From contig NZ_AQUZ01000026.1 of the NCBI RefSeq assembly GCF_000372465.1, positions 1 through 64,000 on the forward strand: a DNA stretch of 64,000 nucleotides. Reading direction: 5' to 3'. The notes beneath the pieces were generated by a model that had not been told where the DNA came from, searched no databases, and saw only the letters and a program-made list of their open reading frames with translations. Made by a program: the position numbers and the translations under genes. The stretch is from Kribbella catacumbae DSM 19601 (GTDB taxonomy: Bacteria; Actinomycetota; Actinomycetes; Propionibacteriales; Kribbellaceae). This document shows positions 42,802 through 51,125 of the stretch, piece by piece. Numbering within the stretch: the first letter of the stretch is position 1; each line of letters opens with the position of its first letter.

Positions 42802-43510
42802 AAACAACCGTTCGTTCCGCTTGGGCGTCGCCGGGCCGGTCGGTACCGGTAAGAGTTCGCTGATCGCGATGCTCTGTCGCGAACTAGCGTCCGAACTCCA
42901 GTTGGGCGTGATCACCAACGACATCTACACCGACGAGGACGCTCGGCTGCTGCGGTCGGCCGGCGTGCTCGATCCCGAGCGGATCCGCGCCGTCGAGACC
43001 GGCGCCTGCCCGCATACGGCGATCCGCGACGACGTCACCCCGAACCTGATCGCGGTAGAGGATCTCGAACGCGACTTCGCCCCGCTCGACGTCGTCCTCG
43101 TCGAGTCGGGCGGCGACAACCTGACCGCGACCTTCTCCCCAGCGTTGGTGGATGCGCAGATCTTCGTGCTCGATGTCGCGGGTGGTGGCGACGTCGCGCG
43201 CAAGGGCGGGCCCGGGATCGCGCGCGCCGATCTGCTCGTGGTCAACAAGACCGACCTCGCGCCGTACGTCGGCGTCGACGTACCGCAGATGGTCGCCGAT
43301 GCCGAGGCGGCTCGTGGCGGCAAGCCTGTACTGGCGTTGTCGCGAACGGACGCGGACTCGGTACTTCGCCTGAAGGAATGGGTGCTCGAGATGACAGCGG
43401 TGGTGCGGAGTGGGTCGCATACGCCGGTCGATCCCGGTCCGATGGCTCCGCACTCGCATGTCGGCGACGACGGGGAACTCATCACGCACACGCATGCTCA
43501 CGCGCATTGA
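42794..43510 (+). CDS. ureG: Urease accessory GTPase UreG
   Basis: This is a 238-residue SIMIBI GTPase powering nickel insertion. The P-loop GPVGTGKSSL is near residue 14, the metal-binding CPHTAIRDD is near 72, and VESGGDNL and VVNKTDLA are the later nucleotide motifs. The C-terminal tail is His-rich (HSHVGDDGELITHTHAHAH), which could store nickel. Such stretches are more often at the N-terminus in this family. The end overlaps the ureD start. Confidence 0.96.
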   Translation: MPKNNRSFRLGVAGPVGTGKSSLIAMLCRELASELQLGVITNDIYTDEDARLLRSAGVLDPERIRAVETGACPHTAIRDDVTPNLIAVEDLERDFAPLDVVLVESGGDNLTATFSPALVDAQIFVLDVAGGGDVARKGGPGIARADLLVVNKTDLAPYVGVDVPQMVADAEAARGGKPVLALSRTDADSVLRLKEWVLEMTAVVRSGSHTPVDPGPMAPHSHVGDDGELITHTHAHAH

Positions 43511-44720
43511 GGTTGTCGCGGATCCGGTTCGCGATCGGTGTCTGCTGACTACCGGTCTCCTGTCGCCTAGGCGGCTGCCGGCTCCGGGTGGGGTCGTCCG
43601 GGTCGCGCTGATTGCGGCATCCGCGTTGTTGCTCGCCGGTGACCATGTCGAGATTCAAGTCGTGATCAAAGGTCCGGTGAAACTGGAGATTGTTGAGACC
43701 GCCGGGACGGTTGCGTATGCGATGCGTGGCGGGTCGGCGAGGTGGGACCTGACGATCACGCTGACCGAAAGAGCTCAGCTCACCTGGCACGGCGAGCCGT
43801 TCGTTGTCGCCGAGGGCGCGGACGTGACGAGAACCATGCAGGTCAACCTGGAATCAGGTTGCTCGGCTGCGATCCGGGAGTCGCTGGTGCTCGGGCGCCA
43901 CGGCGAGGTCGGCGGCACCTTGCGGTCGTCGCAGCGAGCCTGGCAGGACGGCGAACTCCTGCTGGCTGAAGACCTCGACCTTGCACCAGAAGCAAGACAG
44001 GGCTGGGCAATCCTCGGCACTGCACGCTGCCTCGACTCGGTAACCACTCTCGGCCGACGCCTAAAAGAAGCACAGAAGGCGCCGGGGACGCGGGGCGCAC
44101 CCGAAGCGCTGGCGGAGTCGGGAGCAGAGGCGCCGGAACTGCGGCAGACGACTGGGCTGCCGGAGGCGCCCGGAGTGCGAGAAATGCCGAGTGCGCGAGA
44201 CGTGCCGGGGCCGCTGGAAGCGACCTGCGGGCGGGAGGCCCCGGAACCGCGAGTGGCGACGGAGGCGGAGGATGCGCCGTGGGCGCTGGAAGCGCACGAG
44301 GTACCGGAACTGCGGCCGGCAACGCCGGGCGCGCAAGATGCGCTGGCGGAGTCGGGAGCAGGGGCGCCGGAACTGCGGCAGAGGACTGGGCTGCCAGAGG
44401 TGTCGGGAGTGCGGGACGCGTCCGGGGCGCGGGAATTGCGAGGGGTGTCGGGGGTGCTGGAGGTGTCGGGGGTGCTGGAGGTGCCGCGGGCGCCGGTACT
44501 GCGGGACCCACTCGGGTCGCCGGAGCTGCGGGGATCAGCCTGGGCGCCGGGAGTACCGGGACTGCCGCGGGTGTGGGAGGTGCCGGGGTTAGTAGGAGTT
44601 CTTCAGCTTGAAGGGGGTGGGTCGGTGGTTCGGCGGTTGGTTGGGGAGCAGCATGAGAGTGATCTTGCGCAAACCTGGGCAGCATTGCGGGAGCCTGACA
44701 AGATCTCTGGGTGCAGCTGA
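43494..44720 (+). CDS. ureD: Urease accessory protein UreD with large repetitive insertion
   Basis: This is the UreD (UreH) scaffold protein, 408 residues against the usual 230-290. Residues 1-195 and the last 40 (LQLEGGGSVVRRLVGEQHES, then DLAQTWAALR) align with the family. Between them about 170 residues of Glu/Pro/Ala/Gly-rich sequence are inserted, built from two 77-base direct repeats (44106-44182, 44340-44416) and shorter units. The family core continues in frame on both sides, so the protein may still be functional with the insertion as a disordered loop. The ATG at 43494 overlaps the ureG end. It overlaps the following kinase gene by ten bases. Confidence 0.85.
   Translation: MLTRIEVVADPVRDRCLLTTGLLSPRRLPAPGGVVRVALIAASALLLAGDHVEIQVVIKGPVKLEIVETAGTVAYAMRGGSARWDLTITLTERAQLTWHGEPFVVAEGADVTRTMQVNLESGCSAAIRESLVLGRHGEVGGTLRSSQRAWQDGELLLAEDLDLAPEARQGWAILGTARCLDSVTTLGRRLKEAQKAPGTRGAPEALAESGAEAPELRQTTGLPEAPGVREMPSARDVPGPLEATCGREAPEPRVATEAEDAPWALEAHEVPELRPATPGAQDALAESGAGAPELRQRTGLPEVSGVRDASGARELRGVSGVLEVSGVLEVPRAPVLRDPLGSPELRGSAWAPGVPGLPRVWEVPGLVGVLQLEGGGSVVRRLVGEQHESDLAQTWAALREPDKISGCS
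44106..44416 (+). repeat. Two 77-bp direct repeats inside ureD
   Basis: Copies at 44106-44182 and 44340-44416 begin GCGCTGGCGGAGTCGGGAGC and differ at only a few positions. They contain CCGGAACTGCGGCAG. An 18-base unit reading VLEVSG is repeated at about 44450-44485. All units keep the reading frame of ureD. Confidence 0.85.
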
Positions 44721-45340
44721 ATCGAGAGTCCGCGCTGACCCGGGCCGTTGCCCTCGCGAGCCGGGGGCGCCGTGCGATCCTCGGAATCACCGGGGCGCCC
44801 GCCGCCGGCAAGTCGACGTACGCCGAGCAGCTCGCGGCGGAACTGGTTGCCGACGGCTACCAGGTGACGCTGGTCCCGATGGATGGCTACCACCTGGCCC
44901 AGGCGTCTCTGGAGCAGTTCGGGCTGGCCGCCGTAAAGGGGGCGCCGCAGACGTTCGACGGGTACGGGTTTGTTGCCTTGCTCAAGCGACTGAAGGAGTC
45001 GCCGGACGAGACGATCTGGGCGCCGAGGTTCGACCGGTCGATCGAGGATTCCATCGCGGCCAGCATCCCGGTACCGCCGGAGACCACGCTGGTGGTAACC
45101 GAAGGCAACTATCTGCTCTTCGATCAGGTGCCATGGGCAACCGGTCGCGCACTGCTCGACGAATGCTGGTACATCGACCTTGAGGACGACCTGAGGCACG
45201 AACGCCTGGAAGCGCGCCACCGGCGCTTCGGCCGCTCGCCGCAGGAGGCCCACGAACGCACCTACGGCACCGATGAAGCCAACGCAAAACTGATCGCCGC
45301 CACCAAACCCTCCGCCGACGCAATCGTCACCCTGACCTGA
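44711..45340 (+). CDS. P-loop kinase of the uridine kinase/pantothenate kinase fold
   Basis: This is a 209-residue nucleoside/sugar-type kinase. The Walker A motif GAPAAGKST is near residue 27, then VPMDGYHLAQ with the catalytic Asp, and VTEGNYLLFD. The C-terminal RFGRSPQEAHERTYGTDEAN is typical of the YggC/FrcK-like group in actinobacteria. The start is a GTG at 44711 inside the end of ureD, so it is translated from the urease transcript. Its substrate and any link with urease are unknown. Confidence 0.8.
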   Translation: MQLNRESALTRAVALASRGRRAILGITGAPAAGKSTYAEQLAAELVADGYQVTLVPMDGYHLAQASLEQFGLAAVKGAPQTFDGYGFVALLKRLKESPDETIWAPRFDRSIEDSIAASIPVPPETTLVVTEGNYLLFDQVPWATGRALLDECWYIDLEDDLRHERLEARHRRFGRSPQEAHERTYGTDEANAKLIAATKPSADAIVTLT

Positions 45341-45453
45341 GAGAGCCATCCAGAAACAGGCTGGCCGATGCATTGTCGGGCAGATCTATCGCGAAGACCT
45401 CGCTCGCGCTGCATGGTGAGGTCCGAGGAGGATCACCAGAGTGCGACGCGCAC

Positions 45454-46209
45454 CTATGTCACATCAGGTTGGCAGGTCCGCTCGATGAAGCCGGCTACGC
45501 CGTCCAGGTAGAGCTGTAGGCCGAAGTCGAAGTCGGCTTCGTCTGTTTCGTCGAAGGACTCCACCTCGTCGAAGACACCCGCTGCGAGCACCTCTGCCAG
45601 GGCGGGTAGCTGGCGTGGGTCGACGACGCGCGCCAGCGTCGCGCCGTATCGACTGAAGGCGTCTGGGTTGTCGGCGAAGCCCGCTGCCAGGTCCATGCTC
45701 AGGCGGATCTCGCCTTGTACGTAAGTCATCAACCCCATCACGACGCCGACCTTGCCCTCCTCGCTCAGGCCGGTGTCCTTCAGCGCGCCGAGGGCGGAAT
45801 CGAGCCAGGCGAGGTTATTCGGTCCGGCGGGCGGCCCTGAGATCGGGAGCTTGGAGTACCAGCGGTGTTTGCGCACCGCCGTCAACACCCCGGCTGTCCA
45901 GAAGGTCAGCCCGGTTCGCCAGTCGACTCCATCGGGCAACGGGTCTGGTCGCTCGAGCGCGGCATCGGACATCAGTACGAGCAGGTCGTCCTTGCTCTTC
46001 ACGTGCCGGTAGAGCGCCATCGTCGAGTTGCCGAGGCGCTCGGCCACCCGGGCCATCGACACCGCCGTAATTCCTTCGGCGTCGGCGAGCTCGATCGCCG
46101 CCCGGACGATGTCCTCGACCGACAGCGACGGCTTCGGCCCGCGCTTGGTGACGTCTCGCAGCCCCCACATCAGCGCGACGTCGGCCGGCAGTTCGGGCTG
46201 CTTACTCAT
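45454..46209 (-). CDS. TetR-family regulator of the adjacent ABC exporter
   Basis: This is a 251-residue TetR-type repressor. The helix-turn-helix is at about 28-72 (IVRAAIELADAEGITAVSMA, then RVAERLGNSTMALYRHVKSK), followed by a TetR_C-type ligand domain. The ATG at 46209 has AGGTGG nearby; a GTG three codons earlier is less likely. It is divergent from the ABC transporter genes with a large nested palindrome between them (46236-46279), so it probably represses both itself and the exporter until a toxic ligand binds. Confidence 0.88.
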   Translation of the reverse strand: MSKQPELPADVALMWGLRDVTKRGPKPSLSVEDIVRAAIELADAEGITAVSMARVAERLGNSTMALYRHVKSKDDLLVLMSDAALERPDPLPDGVDWRTGLTFWTAGVLTAVRKHRWYSKLPISGPPAGPNNLAWLDSALGALKDTGLSEEGKVGVVMGLMTYVQGEIRLSMDLAAGFADNPDAFSRYGATLARVVDPRQLPALAEVLAAGVFDEVESFDETDEADFDFGLQLYLDGVAGFIERTCQPDVT

Positions 46210-46235
46210 CTCCACCACCTCAGTCTAGAAACCCA

Positions 46236-46279
46236 TACTGCGTACCTGCTACGCTAATTAGCGTAACTCATACGCAGTA
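46236..46279. promoter_or_regulatory. Nested palindromic operator between tetR and the ABC genes
   Basis: The outer arms TACTGCGTA and TACGCAGTA, six-base spacers on each side, and a central perfect palindrome ACGCTAATTAGCGT make a symmetric 44-base block. It is followed ten bases later by the ATP-binding protein start with AAGGGGAG. This is a textbook TetR operator position; the two layers could bind two dimers. Confidence 0.8.
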
Positions 46280-46289
46280 AGGGGAGATC

Positions 46290-47342
46290 ATGATCGTCGA
46301 AGCGACCGGCCTGCGGAAGTCGTACGGGGCCGTCGAGGTACTGCGAGGCATAGACCTAGCCGTGAAAGAAGGGTCCGTGCTCGCGTTGCTCGGGCCCAAT
46401 GGCGCGGGCAAGACCACCATCGTCCGGATCCTGACGACGCTGACCCGCCCGGATGCCGGCGTGGTGACGATTGCCGGGTACGACGTGGTCCGCGAACCCA
46501 CGAAGGTCCGCGGCGTGATCAGCCTGACCGGCCAGTACGCCGCGGTCGACGACAACCAGACCGGCCGGGAGAACCTCGTCATGGTCGGCAAGCTGATGCA
46601 TCTGGGCCGGGCCGCGGCGAACCGGCGCGCAGACGAGTTGCTAGAGCGGTTCGATCTGACCGCGGCGATGAACCGGCGCGCCAAGACCTACTCGGGCGGC
46701 ATGATGCGCCGCCTCGATCTCGCGATGAGCCTGGTCGCCCGGCCGCGGGTGATCTTCCTGGACGAGCCGACCACCGGGCTCGACCCGTCCAGCCGGCTGA
46801 CCATGTGGGACGCGATCGGCGAACTAGTGCGCGATGGGACGACGATTCTGCTCACCACTCAGTACCTCGAGGAGGCCGACCGTCTCGCCGACCGGATTGT
46901 GCTGCTCGACGACGGCCGGATCACTGCGTCGGGTACCGCCGATGCCTTGAAGTCCCAGGTCGGCGGCGAACGGATCGAGCTGTACTTCGCCGACGACCTC
47001 ACCGCGCGCAATGCGTTCGAACTCCTCGGCGGACACACCGACAGCCAGTTGCTGAATCTGCCGTCCGACGGTTCCGCCGGTCACTTACTTCACGTCTTGG
47101 ACGAACTGCGCGACAAAGCCCTGACACCGGCCCGCGTCTCGTCCCACCGGCCGACGCTCGACGACGTCTTCCTCACCTTGACCGCGTCTCCTCCATCCAA
47201 GACCACGTCTCCCCAGACCTCGTCTCGCGAAGGCGCGTCTCGCGAAGGCGCGTCTCGCGAGAGCGCGTCTCCCGAGAACGCGTCCCCCGAGAACGCGGCT
47301 TCCGAGAGCGCGTCATCCCAGACCGCAGTACCGACCGCCTAG
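46290..47342 (+). CDS. ABC transporter ATP-binding protein, DrrA-like
   Basis: This 350-residue ATPase belongs to the daunorubicin-resistance (DrrA) exporter group. Walker A is GPNGAGKTT (about 37), the signature is YSGGMMRRLDLAMSL, Walker B is VIFLDEPTTGLDP, and the switch His is replaced in LLTTQYLEEAD by the DrrA-type Gln. The family ends near DDVFLTLT (about residue 295). Here about 50 extra residues follow, rich in Ser/Ala/Glu and made of 5-residue repeats (GASRE, NASPE). GGGGAG precedes the ATG. It pairs with the permease starting 11 bases after its stop. Confidence 0.92.
   Translation: MIVEATGLRKSYGAVEVLRGIDLAVKEGSVLALLGPNGAGKTTIVRILTTLTRPDAGVVTIAGYDVVREPTKVRGVISLTGQYAAVDDNQTGRENLVMVGKLMHLGRAAANRRADELLERFDLTAAMNRRAKTYSGGMMRRLDLAMSLVARPRVIFLDEPTTGLDPSSRLTMWDAIGELVRDGTTILLTTQYLEEADRLADRIVLLDDGRITASGTADALKSQVGGERIELYFADDLTARNAFELLGGHTDSQLLNLPSDGSAGHLLHVLDELRDKALTPARVSSHRPTLDDVFLTLTASPPSKTTSPQTSSREGASREGASRESASPENASPENAASESASSQTAVPTA
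47220..47318 (+). repeat. 15-bp tandem repeats in the 3' end of the ABC ATPase gene
   Basis: About six units related to GCGTCTCGCGAAGGC follow one another, diverging toward the stop. Each encodes a five-residue Ser/Arg/Glu/Ala block, extending the protein past the normal family end without changing frame. Confidence 0.8.
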
Positions 47343-47353
47343 GAGTACGACAG

Positions 47354-48130
47354 ATGACCACTCACCAGGGATTCGGCGCGGCCGTCAGCGACGTGACGAC
47401 GATGATCGACCGGAGCGTCCGGTTGACCCGGCGCAACGTCGACACCTTGTTCGTGTCGATTCTGTTGCCGCTGTTGATGATGGCGCTGTTCGTCTATGTC
47501 TTCGGCGGCGCGATCAACACCGGTACGCAGTACATCAACTATGTCGTGCCCGGCATCCTGCTGCTGACCACCGGGTACGGCGCCGCGAATACCGCGATGG
47601 CCGTGGCCGACGACATGACGACCGGGATGATCGACCGGTTGCGTTCGCTCCCGATTCGCAGTTTCGCCGTGTTGACCGGACATGTCGCCGCGAGTGTCGC
47701 GCGCAACGCGGTCTCCACCGCGATCGTCATCCTCGCCGCGCTCGCGATGGGCTTCCGCCCGAACGCCGGCCCGGTCGACTGGCTCGCGGCGATCGGTCTG
47801 CTGCTGCTCTACGTGATCGCGATGTCTTGGCTCGCCGCCGCGCTCGGCGTGATCGCGAGGTCGGTCGAGTCAGCGAGCACGCTGAGTTTCTTCATGTTGT
47901 TCCTGCCCTACCTGAGCAGCGCGTTCGTCCGCACCGAGACGATGCCGGCCTTCCTGCGGCCGATCAGCAGGCACCAGCCGATCACGTCGGTGATCGAATC
48001 CGTCCGCAGCTTCCTGACCGGTACGCCGCTCGGTTCGAACGGCTGGATCGCACTCGCCTGGTGCGCCGGTCTGCTCATCTTCTCGATAAGTCTCGCGACG
48101 GTACTCTTCCGGCGCCGCACAACTCGGTGA
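47354..48130 (+). CDS. ABC transporter permease, DrrB-like
   Basis: This is a 258-residue ABC-2 type permease with six hydrophobic segments. It shows the family features RNVDTLFVSILLPLLMMALF, PGILLLTTGYGAANTAMAV and MIDRLRSLPIRS. AGGAG lies eight bases before the ATG at 47354; longer frames from 46805 overlap the ATPase and are spurious. With the ATPase it forms an exporter for hydrophobic drugs or metabolites controlled by the TetR protein. A strong terminator follows at 48331. Confidence 0.9.
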   Translation: MTTHQGFGAAVSDVTTMIDRSVRLTRRNVDTLFVSILLPLLMMALFVYVFGGAINTGTQYINYVVPGILLLTTGYGAANTAMAVADDMTTGMIDRLRSLPIRSFAVLTGHVAASVARNAVSTAIVILAALAMGFRPNAGPVDWLAAIGLLLLYVIAMSWLAAALGVIARSVESASTLSFFMLFLPYLSSAFVRTETMPAFLRPISRHQPITSVIESVRSFLTGTPLGSNGWIALAWCAGLLIFSISLATVLFRRRTTR

Positions 48131-48330
48131 CCCTCGGACCACGACCTCGAAGCGCCCTGAGATCGGCCCGTTAGGCGGCCCTTAGAACCGACCGTTGGGC
48201 GCATGATTCGAACCGCTCAGCGGACGTCATTAAAAGAATCGCTGAAATGCTGCGACCCTGACCCCCGATCGGGGATAAATTCGAAATCCCCCCACGTGTG
48301 GAGGTCCCACTCCCCCCGGGACCCGCACGG

Positions 48331-48367
48331 ACGAGTGCCCCGATCATCGATCGGGGCACTCGTTTTT
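48331..48367. terminator. Rho-independent terminator between the ABC and P450 genes
   Basis: ACGAGTGCCCCGATC pairs perfectly with GATCGGGGCACTCGT around the loop ATC, and is followed by TTTT on the plus strand. It lies 200 bases after the permease stop and ten bases after the P450 stop on the other strand, so it can serve both. The intervening 48131-48330 shows a smaller CCCGATCGGGG dyad but no gene. Confidence 0.9.
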
Positions 48368-48376
48368 ACCAGCGTC

Positions 48377-49552
48377 TTACGGTCGCACCGCGATCGGCAG
48401 CGCCGTCAGCCCCCGAGTGCGGATCGACGGCCGCCACTCGAGTTCTTCTCGCGGTACTGCGAGCCGCAACCGCGGCGCGCGATCCAGCAACACGTCCAAC
48501 GCGATGGCAGTCTCGAGCCGGGCCAACGGCGCGCCGAGGCAGTAGTGGATGCCATGACCGAGGGCGAGATGCCCAGCGGTCACACGATCGAAGTCCAGCC
48601 GGTCCGCGTCAGGGAAGCGGGTGGCATCGCGGTTCGCGGACGCGATTCCGAGTAGTACGGTCTCGCCGGCCGGGATCAGTTCGCCGCCGATCGTCACATC
48701 CACCAGCGGGAACCGCCGGATCGCGAGCGGCGCCGGGCCGTCGTACCGGAGGAACTCCTCGACGGCGGCCGGGATCAGCGACCGGTCGGCCTGCAGACGC
48801 TTCCACTGTTCCGGGTCGTCGAGCAGCGCGATGGTGGCGTTGCCGATCAGGTGCACGACATTCTCGTAGCCGGCGAACAGGATGAGGAACACGAGTGAGG
48901 TCAACTCATCGTCGCTGAGCCGATCGCCCTCGTCCTGAGCCGCGATCATGTCGCTGACGAGGTCGTCGCCCGGCGCCGCCCGCTTGCTACTGATCAGCTC
49001 AGCGAAGAATGCGAGCATCGCACCGATCGCCTGCCGCGCCTCATCGGGCCGGGACGGATCGGGCGCCACCAGCACGTCCGTCCATTGCCGGAAATCCGTC
49101 CGCGCCTCCTCCGGTACGCCCAGCAGGTCGCAGATCACCGCGATCGGCAAAGGCGCCGCGTACGCCGACAGCAGGTCGGCCGTTCCTGCCGCGATCACCT
49201 CGTCGAGCAACGCTTCCGCAGTACTGCGAATTGGTGCCCGCAACGCGTCGACCCGGCGAGTGGTGAAGGCCTGGCTGACCAGCCGGCGGATGCGGGTGTG
49301 GTCCGGCGGGTCCAGGTTGAGCAGGTTGGCGTCGAGCGCGGGCGGCAGCGCCATACCGCGGTAGTTGCCGGGCAGGCCGTTGCGCTTGTCGAGCGACAGC
49401 CGGGGATCCGCGAGCGCCTGGCGGACATCGTCGTACCGGGTGACGAGCCAGGCGGGCTTCCCGTCCGAGCCGGAGATGCGGTGGACCGGTCCGGCCGCGC
49501 GCAGTCCGGCGTACGCGTCCGAGGGGTTGCTGGGCGTGATCATCGAGAGCAA
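48377..49552 (-). CDS. Cytochrome P450 (CYP107-like)
   Basis: This is a 391-residue soluble bacterial P450. The heme loop ALGHGIHYCLGAPLARLE has the thiolate Cys, the K-helix motif is EEFLR, and the I helix reads LILFAGYENVVHLIG. The conserved Thr after the acidic residue is replaced by Asn, a departure that affects proton delivery in the family. The start is taken as the TTG at 49552 because GGAGG lies nine bases upstream; an ATG three codons later (49543) has no such site. No ferredoxin gene is adjacent. It is divergent from a 64-residue gene. The substrate is unknown. Confidence 0.9.
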   Translation of the reverse strand: MLSMITPSNPSDAYAGLRAAGPVHRISGSDGKPAWLVTRYDDVRQALADPRLSLDKRNGLPGNYRGMALPPALDANLLNLDPPDHTRIRRLVSQAFTTRRVDALRAPIRSTAEALLDEVIAAGTADLLSAYAAPLPIAVICDLLGVPEEARTDFRQWTDVLVAPDPSRPDEARQAIGAMLAFFAELISSKRAAPGDDLVSDMIAAQDEGDRLSDDELTSLVFLILFAGYENVVHLIGNATIALLDDPEQWKRLQADRSLIPAAVEEFLRYDGPAPLAIRRFPLVDVTIGGELIPAGETVLLGIASANRDATRFPDADRLDFDRVTAGHLALGHGIHYCLGAPLARLETAIALDVLLDRAPRLRLAVPREELEWRPSIRTRGLTALPIAVRP

Positions 49553-49654
49553 ATCTAACTTCCTCCAAAAAAGTTCTCCGGAGGTGTCAATTTCGCGGTC
49601 TCTGGTCCGACGTATCAGTGAAAGCAGGAACCACAGACCGAGGAGAGGGTCAGG

Positions 49655-49849
49655 ATGTCCGAGAACACTACGCAGCAGATGATCATCACCATGCTGGCCG
49701 AGGGAAACCCGGTCTGGTTCGTAGCCGGAATGGTCAACATGCGCAGCCATGACGTGTACATGATCGGCAGAGCCGCCGGCTACCCCGACAAGTTCAAGCT
49801 GCGCCGCGCGGTCTGGTCCCAGCAGCAAACCCAACGCCTGGCCGCCTGA
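49655..49849 (+). CDS. Small protein of 64 residues, possibly DNA-binding
   Basis: A compact frame begins MSENTTQQMIITMLAEG with GAGGAGAGGG before the ATG. The segment VWFVAGMVNMRSHDVYMIGR resembles a helix-turn-helix, and the end is basic (KLRRAVWSQQ). It is divergent from the P450 gene with a 102-base gap. No family is recognised; a small regulator is possible. Confidence 0.6.
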   Translation: MSENTTQQMIITMLAEGNPVWFVAGMVNMRSHDVYMIGRAAGYPDKFKLRRAVWSQQQTQRLAA

Positions 49850-50237
49850 CCCAGCAAGCCCGCTCAGCATCCCGCCAACCGAAACCTCTGCGAACGAAGT
49901 CGGCGTCCATGTCCAGGTCTGGACCGGACCGGGCACTTCGAGCTGGCCGAGGTCCAGCGCGGCGCCGCACAAGGTCAGGATCACCCGGCACCGCGCAGCG
50001 CCCGCCGCTCCGCCGCTCGAAGCCCGCACCAACCTTGCCCAGCGCGCAGCGCCTGGCGGCCGTTCGCGACTTTTATCGAAGCTCCGAAAAAAGAGGGGCT
50101 GCAGGCCGTGGACCGTCGTACCGCATACTTCGATGACCCGTCAGCTGCCCCGCCCGGAACTTCTGGACGGTTGTGTGGCAGTGACAGACACGGGTGGACC
50201 GTTCGTTACGGAGTCGAGTGGATCGGATGATGCACAG
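49850..50237. other. Gene-free stretch upstream of the RpiR regulator
   Basis: No gene is convincingly supported in these 388 bases. Part of the minus strand (about 49910-49995) has coding-like third positions in a short stretch without a start, possibly a gene scrap. An AT-richer patch at 50070-50095 (GACTTTTATCGAAGCTCCG) may hold the promoter of the following operon. Confidence 0.4.
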
Positions 50238-51125
50238 ATGACCGAGGACGTAGCTGGGGTGCGACGGAATCCGGCCATCGTCGAGCTGCGGGCCCGGATT
50301 CGGGATCACTGGGACGAGTTCACGCCCGCCGGCCGGTCGGTGTGCCGGTCGCTGTCGGAGAGTACGCCCGAGCGACTGCTCTATCTGTCGGCCCAGGAGC
50401 TCGGCGTCGCGAGCAAGACCAGCAACGCGACCGTCATCCGGACACTCCAAGCACTCGGGTACGCCGGGTTGGCGGAGCTGAAGGATCTCGTCGCGACACC
50501 ATTCAGCTCCAGCCCGCGCGAGGAACGGCTGCGCAACCGGATCGAGTCCACTGGCGGAGATCCCAAGCACGTCTGGGACCGGGTGATCGCCGAGTCGATC
50601 GAGCGGATCGAACTCCTCAACGCAGATCTGTCGATGGACTCCTACAAGGAGGCCGTCCGGTTGATGCTCGAGGCGCGGGAGATCACGACTTATGGCTTTG
50701 GCGCGAATTATGTCGCGGCCGAACACCTGACCCTGAAGCTGCGCCGTCTCGGCCGCCGCAGCCGCTGCATCCAGACGGCCGGTTTCCGGCTCGCCGACGA
50801 CCTGATGGCGATCGAGCGCGAGGACGTCGTGATCGTGATCGCACCCGGCCGGCTGCTCGTCGACGCCGAGGTCGTGATCGATCGCGCCCGCGCGGTCGGC
50901 GCCGGCATCATCCTTCTGTGCAAGCAGGCGGTCGGAGAGCGACTGGCCGGCGACGTCACCGTCACCATCCATGTGCCGAACACGGTAACGGGCATCACGC
51001 CGGAGGTCCTCACCATCATCGTCACCGTCGACGCACTCGCCCAGGCGGTCGCGGCCGCCGACACCGAGCACACCCTCGAATCAGCCCACACGCTGGAGAC
51101 CTTGCGCCAGCAGCTTGGATTCTGA
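50238..51125 (+). CDS. MurR/RpiR-family regulator
   Basis: This is a 295-residue regulator with an N-terminal RpiR helix-turn-helix (LSAQELGVASKTSNATVIRT at about 55-74) and a C-terminal SIS phosphosugar-binding domain from about 125 (TTYGFGANYVAAEHLTLKLR). The start is uncertain; the ATG at 50238 matches the family length, whereas the ORF opens at 50133. The stop overlaps the next ATG (TGATG), tying it to the proline-racemase-family gene, which it probably regulates with itself. Confidence 0.85.
   Translation: MTEDVAGVRRNPAIVELRARIRDHWDEFTPAGRSVCRSLSESTPERLLYLSAQELGVASKTSNATVIRTLQALGYAGLAELKDLVATPFSSSPREERLRNRIESTGGDPKHVWDRVIAESIERIELLNADLSMDSYKEAVRLMLEAREITTYGFGANYVAAEHLTLKLRRLGRRSRCIQTAGFRLADDLMAIEREDVVIVIAPGRLLVDAEVVIDRARAVGAGIILLCKQAVGERLAGDVTVTIHVPNTVTGITPEVLTIIVTVDALAQAVAAADTEHTLESAHTLETLRQQLGF

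Noticed and set aside
48190..48235. tRNA-like T-loop word TTCGAACC
   Set aside because: The flanking bases do not form T-stem, acceptor or anticodon arms on either strand.
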